Source: Rhynchopus sp. YZ270_cl-10
Taxonomy: Eukaryota > Euglenozoa > Diplonemea > Diplonemida > Diplonemidae
Assembly: GCA_964035575.1 (NCBI GenBank)
Contig: OZ037845.1
Coordinates: 62,001-126,000, forward strand
Length of the DNA: 64,000 bases
Direction of reading: 5' to 3'
Numbering within the stretch: the first letter of the stretch is position 1; the number at the start of each line of letters is the position of its first letter. This document shows positions 9,676-20,710 of the stretch, piece after piece. Both the position numbers and the translations under genes were made by a program. Below the pieces are notes generated by a model. It was not told the DNA's origin, did not search any database, and worked only from the letters and a program-made list of their open reading frames with translations.

Positions 9676-10345
9676 CAGTACCTAATTTCTGATGCTCAAA
9701 AGTACAAAATTCCTTCGGCAATGGCTTCATAGGACATTTCCATAACCTGGACATGGGGGTCAGACTCCACTTTTGACCACCTAAAATTTGGTCATACACA
9801 TGTATGAGACCCAAAAACCAGGATTTTTGACCAAAAAAAAATTTCCCAGCAATTTTTGCCTACAAAAAATCGAAAAAAAAAATTTTTGATTTTGGCTCTC
9901 CGGAGTCTGTGCGTGCTGTGGTGGGGTCAATTTGCGCTGAGAAATGGGTATTTTTGACCTAAAATGCATGTATCAGTTTTTACATGATTTTTGGTGTTTT
10001 TGGGTTTTGTGTGGGTTTTTTGGTCAGTACCTAATTTCTGATGCTCAAAAGTACAAAATTCCTTCGGCAATGGCTTCATAGGACATTTCCATAACCTGGA
10101 CATGGGGGTCAGACTCCACTTTTGACCACCTGAAATTTGGTCATACACATGTATGAGACCCAAAAACCAGGATTTTTGACCAAAAAAAATTTTCCCACCA
10201 ATTTTTGCCTACAAAAAATCGAAAAAAAAAAATTTTGATTTTGGCTCTCCGGAGTCTGTGCGTGCAGTGATGGGGTCAATTTGCGCTGAGAAATGGGTAT
10301 TTTTGACCTAAAATGCATGTATCAGTTTTTACATGTTTTTTGGTT
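9676..10345 (+). repeat. Tandem duplication, period 349 bp
   Basis: Unit 1 starts CAGTACCTAATTTC at 9676, unit 2 at 10025; unit 2 runs to about 10345. Homology is very high, so the duplication is recent. The unit contains the palindromic ACACATGTATGAGACC region and A-runs. No coding potential is supported. Confidence 0.9.
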
Positions 10346-10892
10346 TTTGTGTAAGTTCCTGTAGGACAGTTGGGTTGATTGGTAAGTAATTTACAACTGG
10401 AAAACTAGGTGGATCGATTCTTTTGTGCGTTTTTACTACAGAAATATTCTGTTTTCCCTTTTTTTCTTTTTTTGATCTTTATTTTTGTGGCATGACAATA
10501 CTCTCACCGGCCAAAGTGAGCGCCTTCTTCAAGGTGTAGTCTTTCTTTTGTTTAAGCTATGTTTTAACCTATTTCCTTATTTTTTTCAATCCAAGACAAA
10601 AATACTTCTTCATCACAAGAGATTACCTCCGGCTGGGAAGAAAAAAACAACAAAACTGCTGATGAAACCGGTAACCTGAAACCGGTCAAAAAGTATCTGA
10701 CAATTTCCAAACTAATTGATTTTTTTTAAACTAAACAAACTCCACAAAAACAGTTTGATTTATCCATCACAAGATATAGTCAAAACTCCAATTAATAACT
10801 TATGATAACCTTTTTTTCTTTTTTTATGCAATCAACAAAATCCCAAAAATACAACAATATAAAAAAAGCAACACACCAAATATTCACAATTT
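10346..10892. other. AT-rich intergenic, no gene seen
   Basis: Homopolymer-rich sequence flanking the minus-strand Helitron-derived tail. Nothing recognised. Confidence 0.4.
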
Positions 10893-11105
10893 TTAAATAA
10901 TTTGAAAGTCAGAAAAAATCTTTGATGGAAATGTTGGAGACAATAGGGCTTTTTTGTGTGCTTTCAATATATTTCCATCAGTTCCCGTACCAATGTTAAA
11001 ATGGTCAGGATAAAAAGTTTGCACTAACAGCAGTCTATTTTGTGGTGGTATTTTTTCGAGAATCTCTTCAGGAGAAAGATCCTTTGGCAAAAAACCGCGG
11101 GTCAA
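10893..11105 (-). pseudogene. Helitron OTU-protease tail remnant
   Basis: The 70-codon frame encodes LSPEEILEKIPPQNRLLLV and FYPDHFNIGTG, which lines up with the last ~70 residues of the long Helitron ORF (LSTEQVLANIPAKDRIILL, NPDHFNIGTG) including the catalytic His. The Asp/Cys half of the OTU domain is absent. The bases after its stop (TTGTGAATAT) resemble the 3' flank of the Helitrons (TTGTGAACAT). It overlaps the end of the zinc-finger ORF 11068-12276 in another frame, at a T6 run (plus-strand A6 near 11089-11094), so the two were probably one frame before a single-base slip. Confidence 0.75.
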
Positions 11106-12276
11106 ACATCATATTCGAGTGTGGATCTACGTCCCTCAGTGCAGTAAAGCAAGCATCATTCTGAAGTAAATTCAGCTTTACCCGGACCTCCTCAAGCTCA
11201 TCAAGGCTGGTGTAGATAGGGTCTCTATTTGTTCTTAGTGCCTTATACATTCTGATGTCCCACCTTTTCTTCATTATATACATGAAGCAGTCTTTGAATG
11301 TGTATCCTTTGTCCTCTGGTGGTTCTGATCGCAGCAAATGCACATTCTTATGACACCACAGCAGAACAATTTGGAACTTTATCAGATTCTGCTGTGTGGC
11401 ATAGTGAGGTCGTGCAGAAGTCTTCTGCCCAGAAACGCGAAACATTTCTGCTGTATGAAACGTCCAGGAGGATAATGGGCTGCCGTCCATGTGAAGAGCT
11501 CTTGGCAATTCTGCTGCTGTCAAACACAATGCAGCTGCAATTAAAGCGGACTCTGCAGGTGTAGAAGAATTCGTTTTGTGGTGCGGAAGTGCTAATGTAG
11601 CCTCATCTGCTTGGAGAAATATGTCGGACTTATAGCGGGACTTTCCGTTCAGAACTCTGAACCGGATGCAGAATGGTGTATGATTTTGGAGTGATCTCAT
11701 ATCTGTAAATTGATAATAGCAATACTGGCATTGTGTTTTGCATGTAGCCTCATGTGCAGTAAGGTTTTTCACATCATCAAACTCTTCACCACAGTGCTGA
11801 CAGCAGATCTTCCCTAAGCACATATGGTTTTCTTCACACTCCCGTCTACACAATATGCACACCTTCACACATTTTTCAAGGTGCTCATTTAGTTTCCATA
11901 CATTTTTGTACGAAGCATCACATTGCGAACATGTAAAACGGTTATTTTTTTTATCAGCTTCCATCTTGGGTTTCTTCTGGGGTGGGGCTGTCTGACATTC
12001 TCCTGCACAGGTCTTTTGGTGTTTGTATCTAGCATTCTTAGACGGAAACCTCACTCGGCACTTTGGGCAAGTTTCTTTGCACTTCTTTGTCTGTTTGTGA
12101 TTCTTGCTCTGCTTTTCATGTGTAAAGTATGAGCCACAATGGTCGCACATAAATCCCTCATCATCTCTCTTTCGTTTTGGGGAAGTGTTTCCCTCTTCAG
12201 CTTCTGTTGTCTTTGTATTAGCCTTCTTCTTAGTGTGCCCATCATCAGATCTTTCCTCGCTTCGTTGTCTTTTCAT
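11068..12276 (-). CDS. Multi C2H2/C2HC zinc-finger protein
   Basis: Starts at ATG 12276 with a basic, charged N-terminus (KRQRSEER, KKKANTK, PKRKR: likely nuclear localisation). About six Cys/His knuckles follow: CDHCGSYFTHEKQSKNH, CPKCRVRFPSKNARYKH, CSQCDASYKNVWKLNEH, CILCRRECEENH, CQHCGEEFDDVKNLTAH and CQYCYYQFTDMRSLQNH, several ending in C rather than H. The remaining ~190 residues form an unrecognised globular region. It ends out of frame with a Helitron OTU tail (10893-11105), so this may be a gene carried by, or fused to, a Helitron. The function of the globular part is unknown; the fingers suggest nucleic-acid binding. Confidence 0.75.
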   Translation of the reverse strand: MKRQRSEERSDDGHTKKKANTKTTEAEEGNTSPKRKRDDEGFMCDHCGSYFTHEKQSKNHKQTKKCKETCPKCRVRFPSKNARYKHQKTCAGECQTAPPQKKPKMEADKKNNRFTCSQCDASYKNVWKLNEHLEKCVKVCILCRRECEENHMCLGKICCQHCGEEFDDVKNLTAHEATCKTQCQYCYYQFTDMRSLQNHTPFCIRFRVLNGKSRYKSDIFLQADEATLALPHHKTNSSTPAESALIAAALCLTAAELPRALHMDGSPLSSWTFHTAEMFRVSGQKTSARPHYATQQNLIKFQIVLLWCHKNVHLLRSEPPEDKGYTFKDCFMYIMKKRWDIRMYKALRTNRDPIYTSLDELEEVRVKLNLLQNDACFTALRDVDPHSNMMFDPRFFAKGSFS

Positions 12277-12601
12277 TTTTTTTGCAAAAAGTAAAGTACC
12301 CAGACCACTGTTATGTGAGTTTTGAATAGTTGTGATAAATTGCTAGAAATTGTATTGTAGAAAATATAAAATGGTGGGTGGGAGAAAGTTTTGCGTTTTC
12401 AAGAAGGAAAATAAAAAAGTCTCACAACTAAGTTTTCAAAAAAAAATAATTAAAAAATGATCTTGAAAATTTTGACAAAATTAAAACCAATCTGCATGTG
12501 CATATAAAAAAGGGGAACCCATATTTTTGCGCAGGAAGAAGTAATTTGCACATTCTCTGCGATAAGAAATACCCCCAAACGAAAAAAAAATAAATTATTC
12601 T
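12277..12601. other. Intergenic between two minus-strand genes
   Basis: AT-rich, no ORF. It must contain the 5' leader of the zinc-finger gene and the 3' end of the spliced gene upstream. Confidence 0.4.
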
Positions 12602-13166
12602 CTAATGATGTGCTTTATTGTGCTGGAAAAGAGCACCTTTGTGTTGAAATTCCCTTCCCCTCCAAGTACTAGAGCATTCGTGAGCATAACACGTCTTTTC
12701 CATTTTTTCGTCTTCTGCTGCTTCGCGCTTTCTCTTTCTGTCTAGCTCCTGTTGAGTTTCAGTTGTTGAAAGTGATACTTGAAAAGTTGATACATACCTT
12801 TTTCATGTCCTGACACAGAAGGAACACTTCGTTCAGCTGTTTCTTGAGATCTGAGACAGTCTGTTTCACCTCTTTCAGCTCTTCAGTCACTGAGGAAAAG
12901 CTTTCTGCAGAAACAGGAATTTCCAATGCTGCGGCCTGTTCTGACGGAAGCACAGATTCCTTCTGAGTTTGCTCCTCTGTTTTAACGCCTTGCTCCTGTA
13001 CCTTCGTTAGTACTGTCTCCTTCTTCTGGGAGCACACTGGAATTGGTGGCAATTCCTCACTCTCATGAGGAGCTTGATCCTGCACATTGAACACCGGCAA
13101 CATGCTTGGTGCATCTTTCTTCTGCACAAAGGGCACTGGCTTCCGCTTAATCTTCATGGTGTTCAT
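12602..13166 (-). CDS. Two-exon coiled-coil / zinc-finger protein
   Basis: Exon 1 (13166-12798) encodes 123 residues: a basic start, a Glu/Gln/Pro-rich middle and a heptad-like stretch SSVTEELKEVKQTVSDLKKQ that should form a coiled coil. Without splicing the frame runs only 12 more codons. AAG|GTATGT at 12800-12792 and CAACAG| at 12749 define a 49-bp intron in phase 0. Exon 2 (12748-12602) continues in frame with a nuclear-localisation-like LDRKRKREAAEDEK and a zinc finger CYAHEC, then F-x5-L-x2-H-x3-H with canonical spacing, ending at TAG 12602. The total is 171 residues. The Cys-to-Phe spacing is longer than usual. Role unknown; a small dimeric nuclear DNA-binding protein is the natural guess. 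No family was recognised. Confidence 0.7.
12749..12797 (-). other. 49-bp spliceosomal intron
   Basis: On the minus strand it starts GTATGTATCA and ends GAAACTCAACAG, with CTGAAAC as a possible branch point 15 bases before the end. Removing it joins two open frames and creates a C2H2 finger, which is strong support. Confidence 0.75.
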
Positions 13167-13378
13167 AGTTTCTTGAGAAATAGTTCACCTGTTTTTGGTG
13201 TGTGAGTACACAAATGCTATGAAAAGAGAAATGAGGGGTGAGCCAAGTTCAATTCATTTTTCTATTCAATTTTTTCGGCTTTCACATTTGTAAAAATGCA
13301 AAACCTTCATACAATAAAAAAAAATTCTGTTCACAACCACACCAGCCCCTCCTACATTTTAGCGAGCTTTCTTCTAGT
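13167..13378. other. Intergenic; flank shared with first minisatellite
   Basis: No gene. Its last ~45 bases (CACACCAGCC, then CTTCTAGTGC) resemble the bases before the array at 8849, so the two GCGGGTTT arrays appear to share a flank. Confidence 0.45.
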
Positions 13379-13476
13379 GCGGGTTTGCGGGTTTGCGGGT
13401 TTGCGGGTTTGCGGGTTTGCGGGTTTGCGGGTTTGCGGGTTTGCGGGTTTGCGGGTTTGCGGGTTTGCGGGTTTGC
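13379..13476. repeat. Minisatellite (GCGGGTTT)n, about 12 copies
   Basis: Same 8-bp unit and phase as 8849-9065, ending in GCGAGAGGGG. Open frames through it are artefacts. Confidence 0.95.
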
Positions 13477-14857
13477 GAGAGGGGACCCTGGTGGGTTTGT
13501 TGCCCCGTTGACCAGCAGACGAGACAACGTCTGGCGTGTAACCTCCTAGTCGGCGCATCACCCGGGCTGCTCCACGGAGACAGTGGGTGGTGCGTGGTAC
13601 GGGGACGACAGTCCTCACCTAGCATCCGGAATTCCAGGTATGTCAACACACACTAGCAAAGGACACACAGGGGTGGCTGAGAGGTTGGTGTTTGGTAGTT
13701 GCCAATGGCGGCTTGCTGACGGGGACCTGGACCATCTCACTGGGTGACTGCTGTATCTGCATTGTGTGGTTTTTACTGCACGCTTGTGGCTGCTGTCAGG
13801 GCTATCTACGATGGGTGAGGCGCTTCTTCCGAACGTCTGCAGCGGCTGCGTTGGCCTTCGGGACTTCACGGATGCTGTCGGTACGCTCAGGAGATGTCGT
13901 CCTCCCTGGACCTTGGCTGGGTGTCTGCAGTGACGCACCGGGTGCGTCCACTGTTTGAATCCACAGGGGTGATCCACAGCCACAGAACTGGTCCGTCCAG
14001 GTCAGGGTGTGCCTCCCATGTAAAAGCCCCCATCAAAGACTTCTGTAGCCGCTCCTGTCCGCGTTGGAGTCTGGGTGACCGTTGCAACGGCCTCTAGGGA
14101 GAGAGAGGCCGGTGTAGTCAGGGACTACCCACATGGTGAGCACACTCGACGACTGCAAGCAACTGCACCGCTATTTGCTGCGGTGGTGCCTTTGTGAGCA
14201 GCACTCGTTCGATGTTGTGGCTCACATGTAACAGACTCCGACACTAGTGAGTGGTGACATAACCGCGACGGTTGGGATGTGAACAGGCTAGGCTGGTGAA
14301 TCTGTTAGGGAGTTGTGTCGGATGCATACTTGTGGGGAGTCACTCCCCTGCAGACAGGCGTGACCAACTTGCCGAGCAGAGGTCAGGTCGAGTAATCGGC
14401 TGGCTAACGGTCAAAGATCGCATTGGGTCGGCAGATTCATGCGGTTCAGACCGTCGGTTCCACCTCCGGGCGACTGGAGTGGTCAGCGCGAGCTGGCTGT
14501 GTCCCACCAGTGCGTGAAACCACAAACTGGGACGCATGGGATCGCTACAGACTGGGTCACCAGCCGGTCCTCTCAAGCAGAGGGCTCAATGTACAGTCGG
14601 GCCACAGTGAGTTACACACCCCGCGGACTTCGGAAGTTTCTGTGATACGGAAGAAGCCAACGGGTGGTAGTGAGCTGTGCTCTCGGTGGAAGGGCGTGTC
14701 TGAAAAGGACACAACCAGGAGACCGAGGGGCTGCTGGTCGGAAACACCCCAGGTATGTGTAAAAAGGGTGTAGGACGGCTAGCAGCGGAAAGGTCCTCAG
14801 CCTGACCTGCGCCTCCCCACTTCTTCTTCAGGGGAGGAGGGCAAAGGGGACAAGTGA
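13477..14857. other. GC-rich unrecognised stretch preceding retrotransposon copy A
   Basis: No convincing ORF or known RNA is seen. Composition changes sharply from the AT-rich left part. CAG|GTATGT occurs at 13638 and 14753, and a strong acceptor TTCTTCTTCAG at 14821-14831 would close a 79-bp intron in front of the retrotransposon frame. It could be the 5' untranslated region of a variant non-LTR element or host transcript sequence. Confidence 0.35.
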
Positions 14858-14937
14858 CCTGCAGCAGCACCGACAGCAACAGCAACAGCAGCAGCAGCAA
14901 CTGCAGCAACAACACTGTAGGTGGGGGTGAGCGAGGT

Positions 14938-17900
14938 ATGCTGGTGTTCGGGGCCAGCCTTGCGGGGCGAGAAGGACAGAGTTACTGTGTGACGTTACGG
15001 GTGTGGGGGACCTTTATCACCCCCAATGTTCACATGGGGCGTGCAGAACATGGGCTTGGGTTTGACTGGTGGAGCATCCTTTGGGAACGCCTTTCTTCTC
15101 TGCGCCGACCAGACCCCCGCTGGGTAGCCGAGGCACCTGAGTGGGGTGTGTTTGTGTCTTTCGCGGTCCTGGACATGTGGAAGGACAGACGCGCCCCTAC
15201 CCTCAGTCACCTCATATTGTGGCTGGTGGGTAGGAGGGGGACCAGGAGGACGCGCCGAGGTCACAGGTCCTTGAACTGGACCAAGGCACAGGCGAGCAGG
15301 TTCCGTCGGCGCAAGGCGCCATGCAAGCGTCCGCCCTCTCAACTTTTCCGCAGGATAAGGGCAGCCGTTGTGAGAGTGGCTTTGCAGTGGGTGGCCATCT
15401 GGGCTCTGGTTTGCGTGGGGTATGAGCTTGGGAGATCGGCGCCACGGGCTTTGGGTTGTGCACTGATCCGGGACGCAGAGCTGCTGAGTGTGCTGCTGAG
15501 GAAGGGGCTCCTACAGGGCCGATACAGAGCACGTAGCGGGAGGCTGTGGTTGCGAGTACTTGCCAGCAGGGTGTGGGTTTTCATGCAGAGGTTGAGGCGA
15601 CCGGCGGGGACAGGGGACGGGTGGGAGCTGTCACCTCAGAGCATAAGCCTGGGGCCCGGGGCGCTGGCAGGTGGAGCAGACGGGGACATCAACCCGGAGG
15701 AGGCGGCAAACCTTGACGCATTCCTCGAGGTGCATGGGGGGAAGAGGGTGCCGAACGCAGCCAACGGCGAGTGCATGTACGTGGCCTTACTGGGTAAGAA
15801 GAACGCGCTGTACTTGGATGTCAGCAAAGCACGCACTGAGCTGGCTGACAGAGCGCGGGTCACGAAGGTGAAGACCGGTCTCAGACGCTACTTCGAGACC
15901 GAGGCACAGCTGTCAAGCTTCATTGACGGCCTCACCAACCCTGAGGTGTGGGGCAACCACCTCACCCTACACCTGGCAGCAAATGCATGGTCCACCACGA
16001 TAGCGGTAGTGCAGCCTGGGCCGAATCCAGTGGTGACGATCAACCCCGCAGCCTCATCGAAAGACTTGCGGACGCAGAAAGACCGCCGCGTCAGGGTAGT
16101 TTCACTCCTCAATAATCACTATGAGGAAGTGCAAATGGACCCAAAGAACGCCCTGGCAATGGTCCAGTCGGCCCCCTTCGCAGAAAGGCCTAACAGCAAC
16201 ACCCATCCCTGCCATGACGAAGGAGTCGCCTTCTCCTCTGGGGGCTGATGCACCGAGGCTCTTCTGCCCTGTTCCGTGTTGCAACGGAAGCAGTCTACAC
16301 CGTCCCCAGCCCTTCTCTGTTCCCGGCCTGCGCACACACATCGGTGCACACCTGTCTTCCGGCGACCACATCCCCCACGACACCCTCAACAAGTTGGGGT
16401 TAGGACAGTGTGAAGCGTGTGGGGGGATACGGTCGGCATCGAAGGAGACATGTCTTCAGTGTGCGAAACTGGTAAAGGCGATCGCAAAGCCCACACCCAG
16501 GGAACGCACCGCAGTGGAAAAGGCAGACGACGTTGACTTGCCGGAGTGGTGGGAGATAGCTCAAATCCCCATCAGGACAACAGATGCGATCCCCACGAGC
16601 ATCGACCGTCCAGCCGCTGTGGAGTTCACCCAGGCACTTGAGGATGTGGCCGCAGTTGGCGATGAGGCAAGCTGGAAACGTTTGTGCATGTTCGCGAAGC
16701 TGGTCCTACCGGCGAAGCGAGGTGGGAAGCACCTCAAGACGAAGGTGGCAGTCTTGCGGCAGAAGGATGTGGATGAGTGGAGAGAAGGTGAGATCGCAGC
16801 AATGTGGCGAGCAGCTGCGAATCGCACAGGCGGTACGAAGAAGGAGAAGGAGCGGAAGGAACCAACGTGGGAAGAAAGGGAGAAGGCGATGGTCCGGGAG
16901 GTGCGGAATGGGAGGATGGCAGCAGGGATGAGCCGCCTCCACAAGGGTGGGCTGGCAGAGCGTACTGAGGAATCCACAGACATCCTCCGCAGAAAGCACC
17001 CCCATGAGGAACCCCAACCTGCCACTTCTCTGCCGGAAATTGCTTCCGAGCCGCTGAAGCCGATCGCCGCCCTCAAAGCCATAAATAGCATGGCAAAGGG
17101 CTCTGCTCCAGGTCCCTTTGGTCTGCGCGGGGATCACCTCAAGGGGTGGATGGTCAAACACCCGGACCTGAACATCTTGCCACTGATGACGCAAGTCCTG
17201 GACCTGCTGCGACGCGGGAAAGCCCCCTCCGAGACAGCTATGTTCATGGCAGGAGCTACTCTGGTGGCGTTAAAGAAGGGTGACCAAGGCGACGTCCGCC
17301 CCATCTCTGCAGGCAACACACTTCGGCGAGTCGTGAGCAAGATCGAGGTGGCGTCTGTGAGGGAAAAGGCACGAGGAGTGCTGCTGCCAGGGAGACAAGT
17401 TGGGGTGGCGGTGGACGGTGGACTGGAAGCGGCGACAATGGTTGTGGCAGCATACGCAAAACGACACCAGGGGAGCGACAAAGTGATCGTACAGATTGAC
17501 TACGAGAACGCATTCAACAGCATCTTTCGCAAGACTTTTCTGGAAGCCACAAGGAAATATCTCCCGTCCATTTCACCGTGGGTCGAATGGTGCTACAACT
17601 CCCACACCGGGCTAGTGTATGGTGACGAGATGATCCCATCCACCAGAGGCGCGCAGCAAGGCGACCCCGCAGGGCCCCTACTCTTCTCCCTGGGGATCAA
17701 AGCACTGACAGACGAAGTGCGTGCAGTCCAGGGCATCGACTGTAGCATCTGGTACCTCGATGATGGGACGATCATGGGGAACCCAGAGGCGGTGGCTCGA
17801 GCGCTGGAGTTAGTGAGGACACGCAGTGCGGAGCTGGGGCTGAAGGTGAAGCTGTCAAAGTGTGAAGTCATCGCCCTAGGACAGCAGACTCCGTTGGACC

Positions 17901-19087
17901 TGGACAGAGCTGGCCTCCCCGTGTGCAGCCACACCACTGACTTGGCGGAGACTTGCTCAGCCTGTGAAGGAAAAGTGATGAGCGTGAAGTATGGAGGCTT
18001 TGCGTTCCTGGGGGCGCCAATCGGGGACGACGAGTACTGCGAAGCGTACATGGAGAAGAAGGTGGAGGAATTCGCGGTGCAACTGCGTCTGCTGCAGAAG
18101 GTGTCTGACTCGCAGGCTGGACTGACATTACTCCGTCAGTGCGAGGGGTTTGCACGCATGGTTTTCTACATGAGAGCCATTGGTCACGCGTGCACCCACA
18201 AGTACCTCAGCCAGTACGACAAGGAGGTAGACGCCGCCCTGGCCGCGCTTTTTGGTGATGAGGATGGAGGCCTGCCGGAAGAAGCACGGAGACAGGCCGC
18301 ACTGCCATGTAGGGTAGGGGGCATGGGCGTGCGCCGCATCCGCGACCACTGGACTGCAGCAGCCATGGGAGCAAGGAGCGGCCTGCACCAACTGTGCACC
18401 GAACTGGACCCCAGCTTCACCTGGGACGCCGAAGGATGGGAACGGACGGCAACGCTGTACAACGAGCAAGTGGCTGAAGGTGCTAGGATTGACCCCAAGC
18501 TGCAGCCAGCCGTCCCCCTGCGTCAACGTGATCTGTCTGCAGGGATCCTGGAGGAACAATTGCGGGACCTCTTCGTCAAGGGTGATGCGTACGACAAGGC
18601 GCGTCTCAATTCTCTGGCCCTCCCCCAAGCAGGGTCCTGGCTTACTGCACCCCCCACCTGGGAGCACTACATCCCTCCGATTGCATTCAAGGCCGCAGCC
18701 AGACTCCGCCTCCACCTCCCCATATACGCGGAGGGTGTCTCATGCAGGCAATGCAACCAGCCCATGGACACCAGGGGGGACCACATCTTCGCCTGCAGAA
18801 TGGGTGGGCATCGTATACTGCGACATAACTCAGTACGCGATTATGTGTATGGAGCAGCAAATGAGGCAGGTCTGAGCCCCATCCTGGAACCCAACCACCT
18901 CATCCTGGGCAACAACAAGCCCGCTGACATTCTGCTGTCCACAGGGGTCGGGGAGTCGAGAGGACGAGCTATCGATGTGACTGTGTGTGTGGACGCCGAC
19001 GTCAGCGTCGATGGTGCAGGGTGCCGCAGTCGCGAAGGGGTACGCGGCGACGAAGGCGGAAACTGCCAAGAGGAAGAAGCATGGTGA
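14938..19087 (+). pseudogene. Copy A ORF1: OTU / RT / endonuclease, frameshifted
   Basis: Same product as copy B ORF1 (OTU-like domain, zinc fingers, reverse transcriptase with IDYENAF, AQQGDP and YLDD, R2-type zinc knuckle and IDVTV endonuclease strand). An 11-bp deletion after CTTCGCAGA (16184) shifts the frame, so the first part ends at 16248 and the RT part is read in another frame to 19087. The missing bases are flanked by GA repeats, typical of slippage. The first frame has only a GTG at 14854; the first ATG is 14938. Without translation of the full N-terminus the copy is very likely inactive. Confidence 0.88.
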
Positions 19088-20096
19088 CGCGTGTGCGGCG
19101 GAGCGGCTGGCGTTCACACCCTTCGCCCTGGAGACCACAGGAGGTCTGGGACCCGCGGCGGCGTCGATATGGCAGCAGATGCTCCGTTTCGCAGCGGACA
19201 GGAAGCTTGGGAACAGAGTGGAGATGTCACAGAGGTGGAATTGGGGGCTAGGGACGACGCTGCAGCGACAGATCGGGAAGGCCGCGACGGATCGAGGGTC
19301 TCTGACTGGTTGCCTGAGGGGTCCTCTGCGAGAGCGTGTGGACTTAGATCCCACCGTCGACCCGGAAGAGGGGGACTTGATACGCTTGCCCCCCGACCAT
19401 CTACCTAACCTGGAAGTGACAGACGACCACCAGGGAGACATCAGGGTGAGTGCGGAGGAGGAGCCGGAGACAGGCAACGAGAAGGAAACGGCGCCAGAGA
19501 CAGCAGCACAGGACCCAACCCCCCACAGCGAACTGGAGGCCAACTTGGTGAAGTGGGGGCTGTCCCGACCGCAGGTGCCCGTGCCGTTCCGAGTAGGAGA
19601 CTGTGCGTTCGACGCAGTGTGCTGGTCAGTGCGGAGCTGGAAGGTGGTGACATCGTCGACCCTTCGGTCCCTGGCGGTGGAGAGAGTGAAGAGAGATGCT
19701 GACCTGGCGAGAAATGCGATGCCCGACCTCGCGACCTGGGTGCGATGGATGAGCCTGGCAGGGAACAGGGATCGCAGGTCGTGGGCGGACCAGACAGCAC
19801 TGGCGGGTCTGGCACGGGCTTTGCAGGTAGTCATTGTGGCGGTCGTGTCATCGGACTCTAAGGTGCACATCCATAGACCAGCCAGCAAGTCGAACGGGGC
19901 CGTAGCAGTGCTGCACACAGGAGCTCACGAGGCTGGCCACTTCTCGCCGTTATGCATGACAGACAACACGTTTGCATATCACCGGAGGTGGCGTACGAGG
20001 CGCTGGACGCGTGGTGGGATCAGCGGGAGGAGCTGGGGCGCGTCGGAGGACGGCAGACGAGTCAGTACGGGGCGCTTAGGGCGGTCCTGGTGCTGA
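18987..20096 (+). pseudogene. Copy A ORF2, truncated by an 802-bp deletion
   Basis: This frame overlaps the end of ORF1 and encodes the rest of the endonuclease region and the second OTU-like domain (RVGDCAFDAV ... AGHFSPL), as in copy B. After DNTFAY an 802-bp deletion, not a multiple of three, joins bases equivalent to 33486 and 34289 of copy B. The treble-clef zinc finger is lost and the last ~40 residues are out of frame. Confidence 0.85.
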
Positions 20097-20424
20097 TGAT
20101 GGAGGCGACCTTCAAATAGAAGGGCCTCGCGATTGGTTGTGATTGTGGTTTATGTGGGCACTGTTGCCCTTCCCTTCTCTGTTAGTTTCCCCCACCCCAA
20201 CTTTTGTGTGTAGCAACACCTGTTTAGTTCCCTGTTTCCTTTTTACCCCCAACCCCTCCCATTAGATACATGTGTGTAATCCCCCTGGTGTCAAGCCCCT
20301 TGTATGTAAATTCCAAATCTTCCCCCTCACAGAAAACGTCAGGAGTAAGCCAAGGAGGCGGTTTGTCTGTGGGCGTCGGCCTAGGAGTAAGCGACGGAGA
20401 TTTTTTCCCCCACCCCATCCCCTA
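20097..20424 (+). other. Copy A 3' untranslated region, first part
   Basis: Almost identical to 34405-34732 of copy B (for example one T/G difference in CTGTTAGTTTCCCCC). It ends at the TA target of the DNA transposon. Confidence 0.85.
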
Positions 20425-20450
20425 CACCATGGACTCGTAATGACATTACG
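20425..20450 (+). repeat. Left terminal inverted repeat of the DNA transposon
   Basis: 26 bp, exact reverse complement of 26578-26603. Confidence 0.95.
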
Positions 20451-20710
20451 TGACGAGGGACGAGGGAAATTACGTGGGAAATTACGCGCGCAATGACGTC
20501 GTCACGACGCGGGCACCCCCTCGTAATGACGACGTCATGACGTGGGGTTTTCCTCGTCACGACGACGGCATTACGACGTCATGACGAGGGGTGCCCTCGT
20601 AATTACGAGGGGACCCCTCGTAATTACGAGGGGTGCCCTCGTAATTACGAGGGGGTGCCCTCGTAATTACGAGGGGACCCCTCGTAATTACGAGGGGTGC
20701 TCCCGTGGTC
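20451..20710. repeat. Subterminal palindrome array, left end
   Basis: Five copies of the perfect palindrome CTCGTAATTACGAG separated by GGGGACCC or GGGTGCC, preceded by several GACGTC/TCATGACG palindromes. Likely transposase binding sites, by analogy with repeated subterminal motifs of plant-type transposons. Confidence 0.85.

Larger units (their letters stand above)
14858..20424 (+). mobile_element. Family 1 non-LTR retrotransposon, copy A (5' part)
   Basis: Homologous to copy B from position 28353 onward and almost identical to it. It is 5' truncated at a CAG-rich point inside ORF1. It has an 11-bp deletion near 16184 and an 802-bp deletion near 19981. It is broken at 20424 by a DNA transposon, and its 3' untranslated region and poly(A) continue at 26604-27169. 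Confidence 0.93.

Noticed and set aside
13500-13640. Second HDV-like ribozyme suggested by CCTCCTAGTCGG followed by CGGGC
   Set aside because: No GGCGAA-like J4/2, and P1 and P2 cannot be paired properly.
16121-16184. ATG 16121 as start of an independent RT protein in copy A
   Set aside because: The frame before the 11-bp deletion point is out of frame with the conserved N-terminal region; copy B shows one continuous ORF.
18830-19918. Antisense 362-codon frame (also at 32336-33424)
   Set aside because: It lies opposite the conserved endonuclease/OTU coding sequence, in GC-rich DNA where antisense stops are rare; no recognisable protein.
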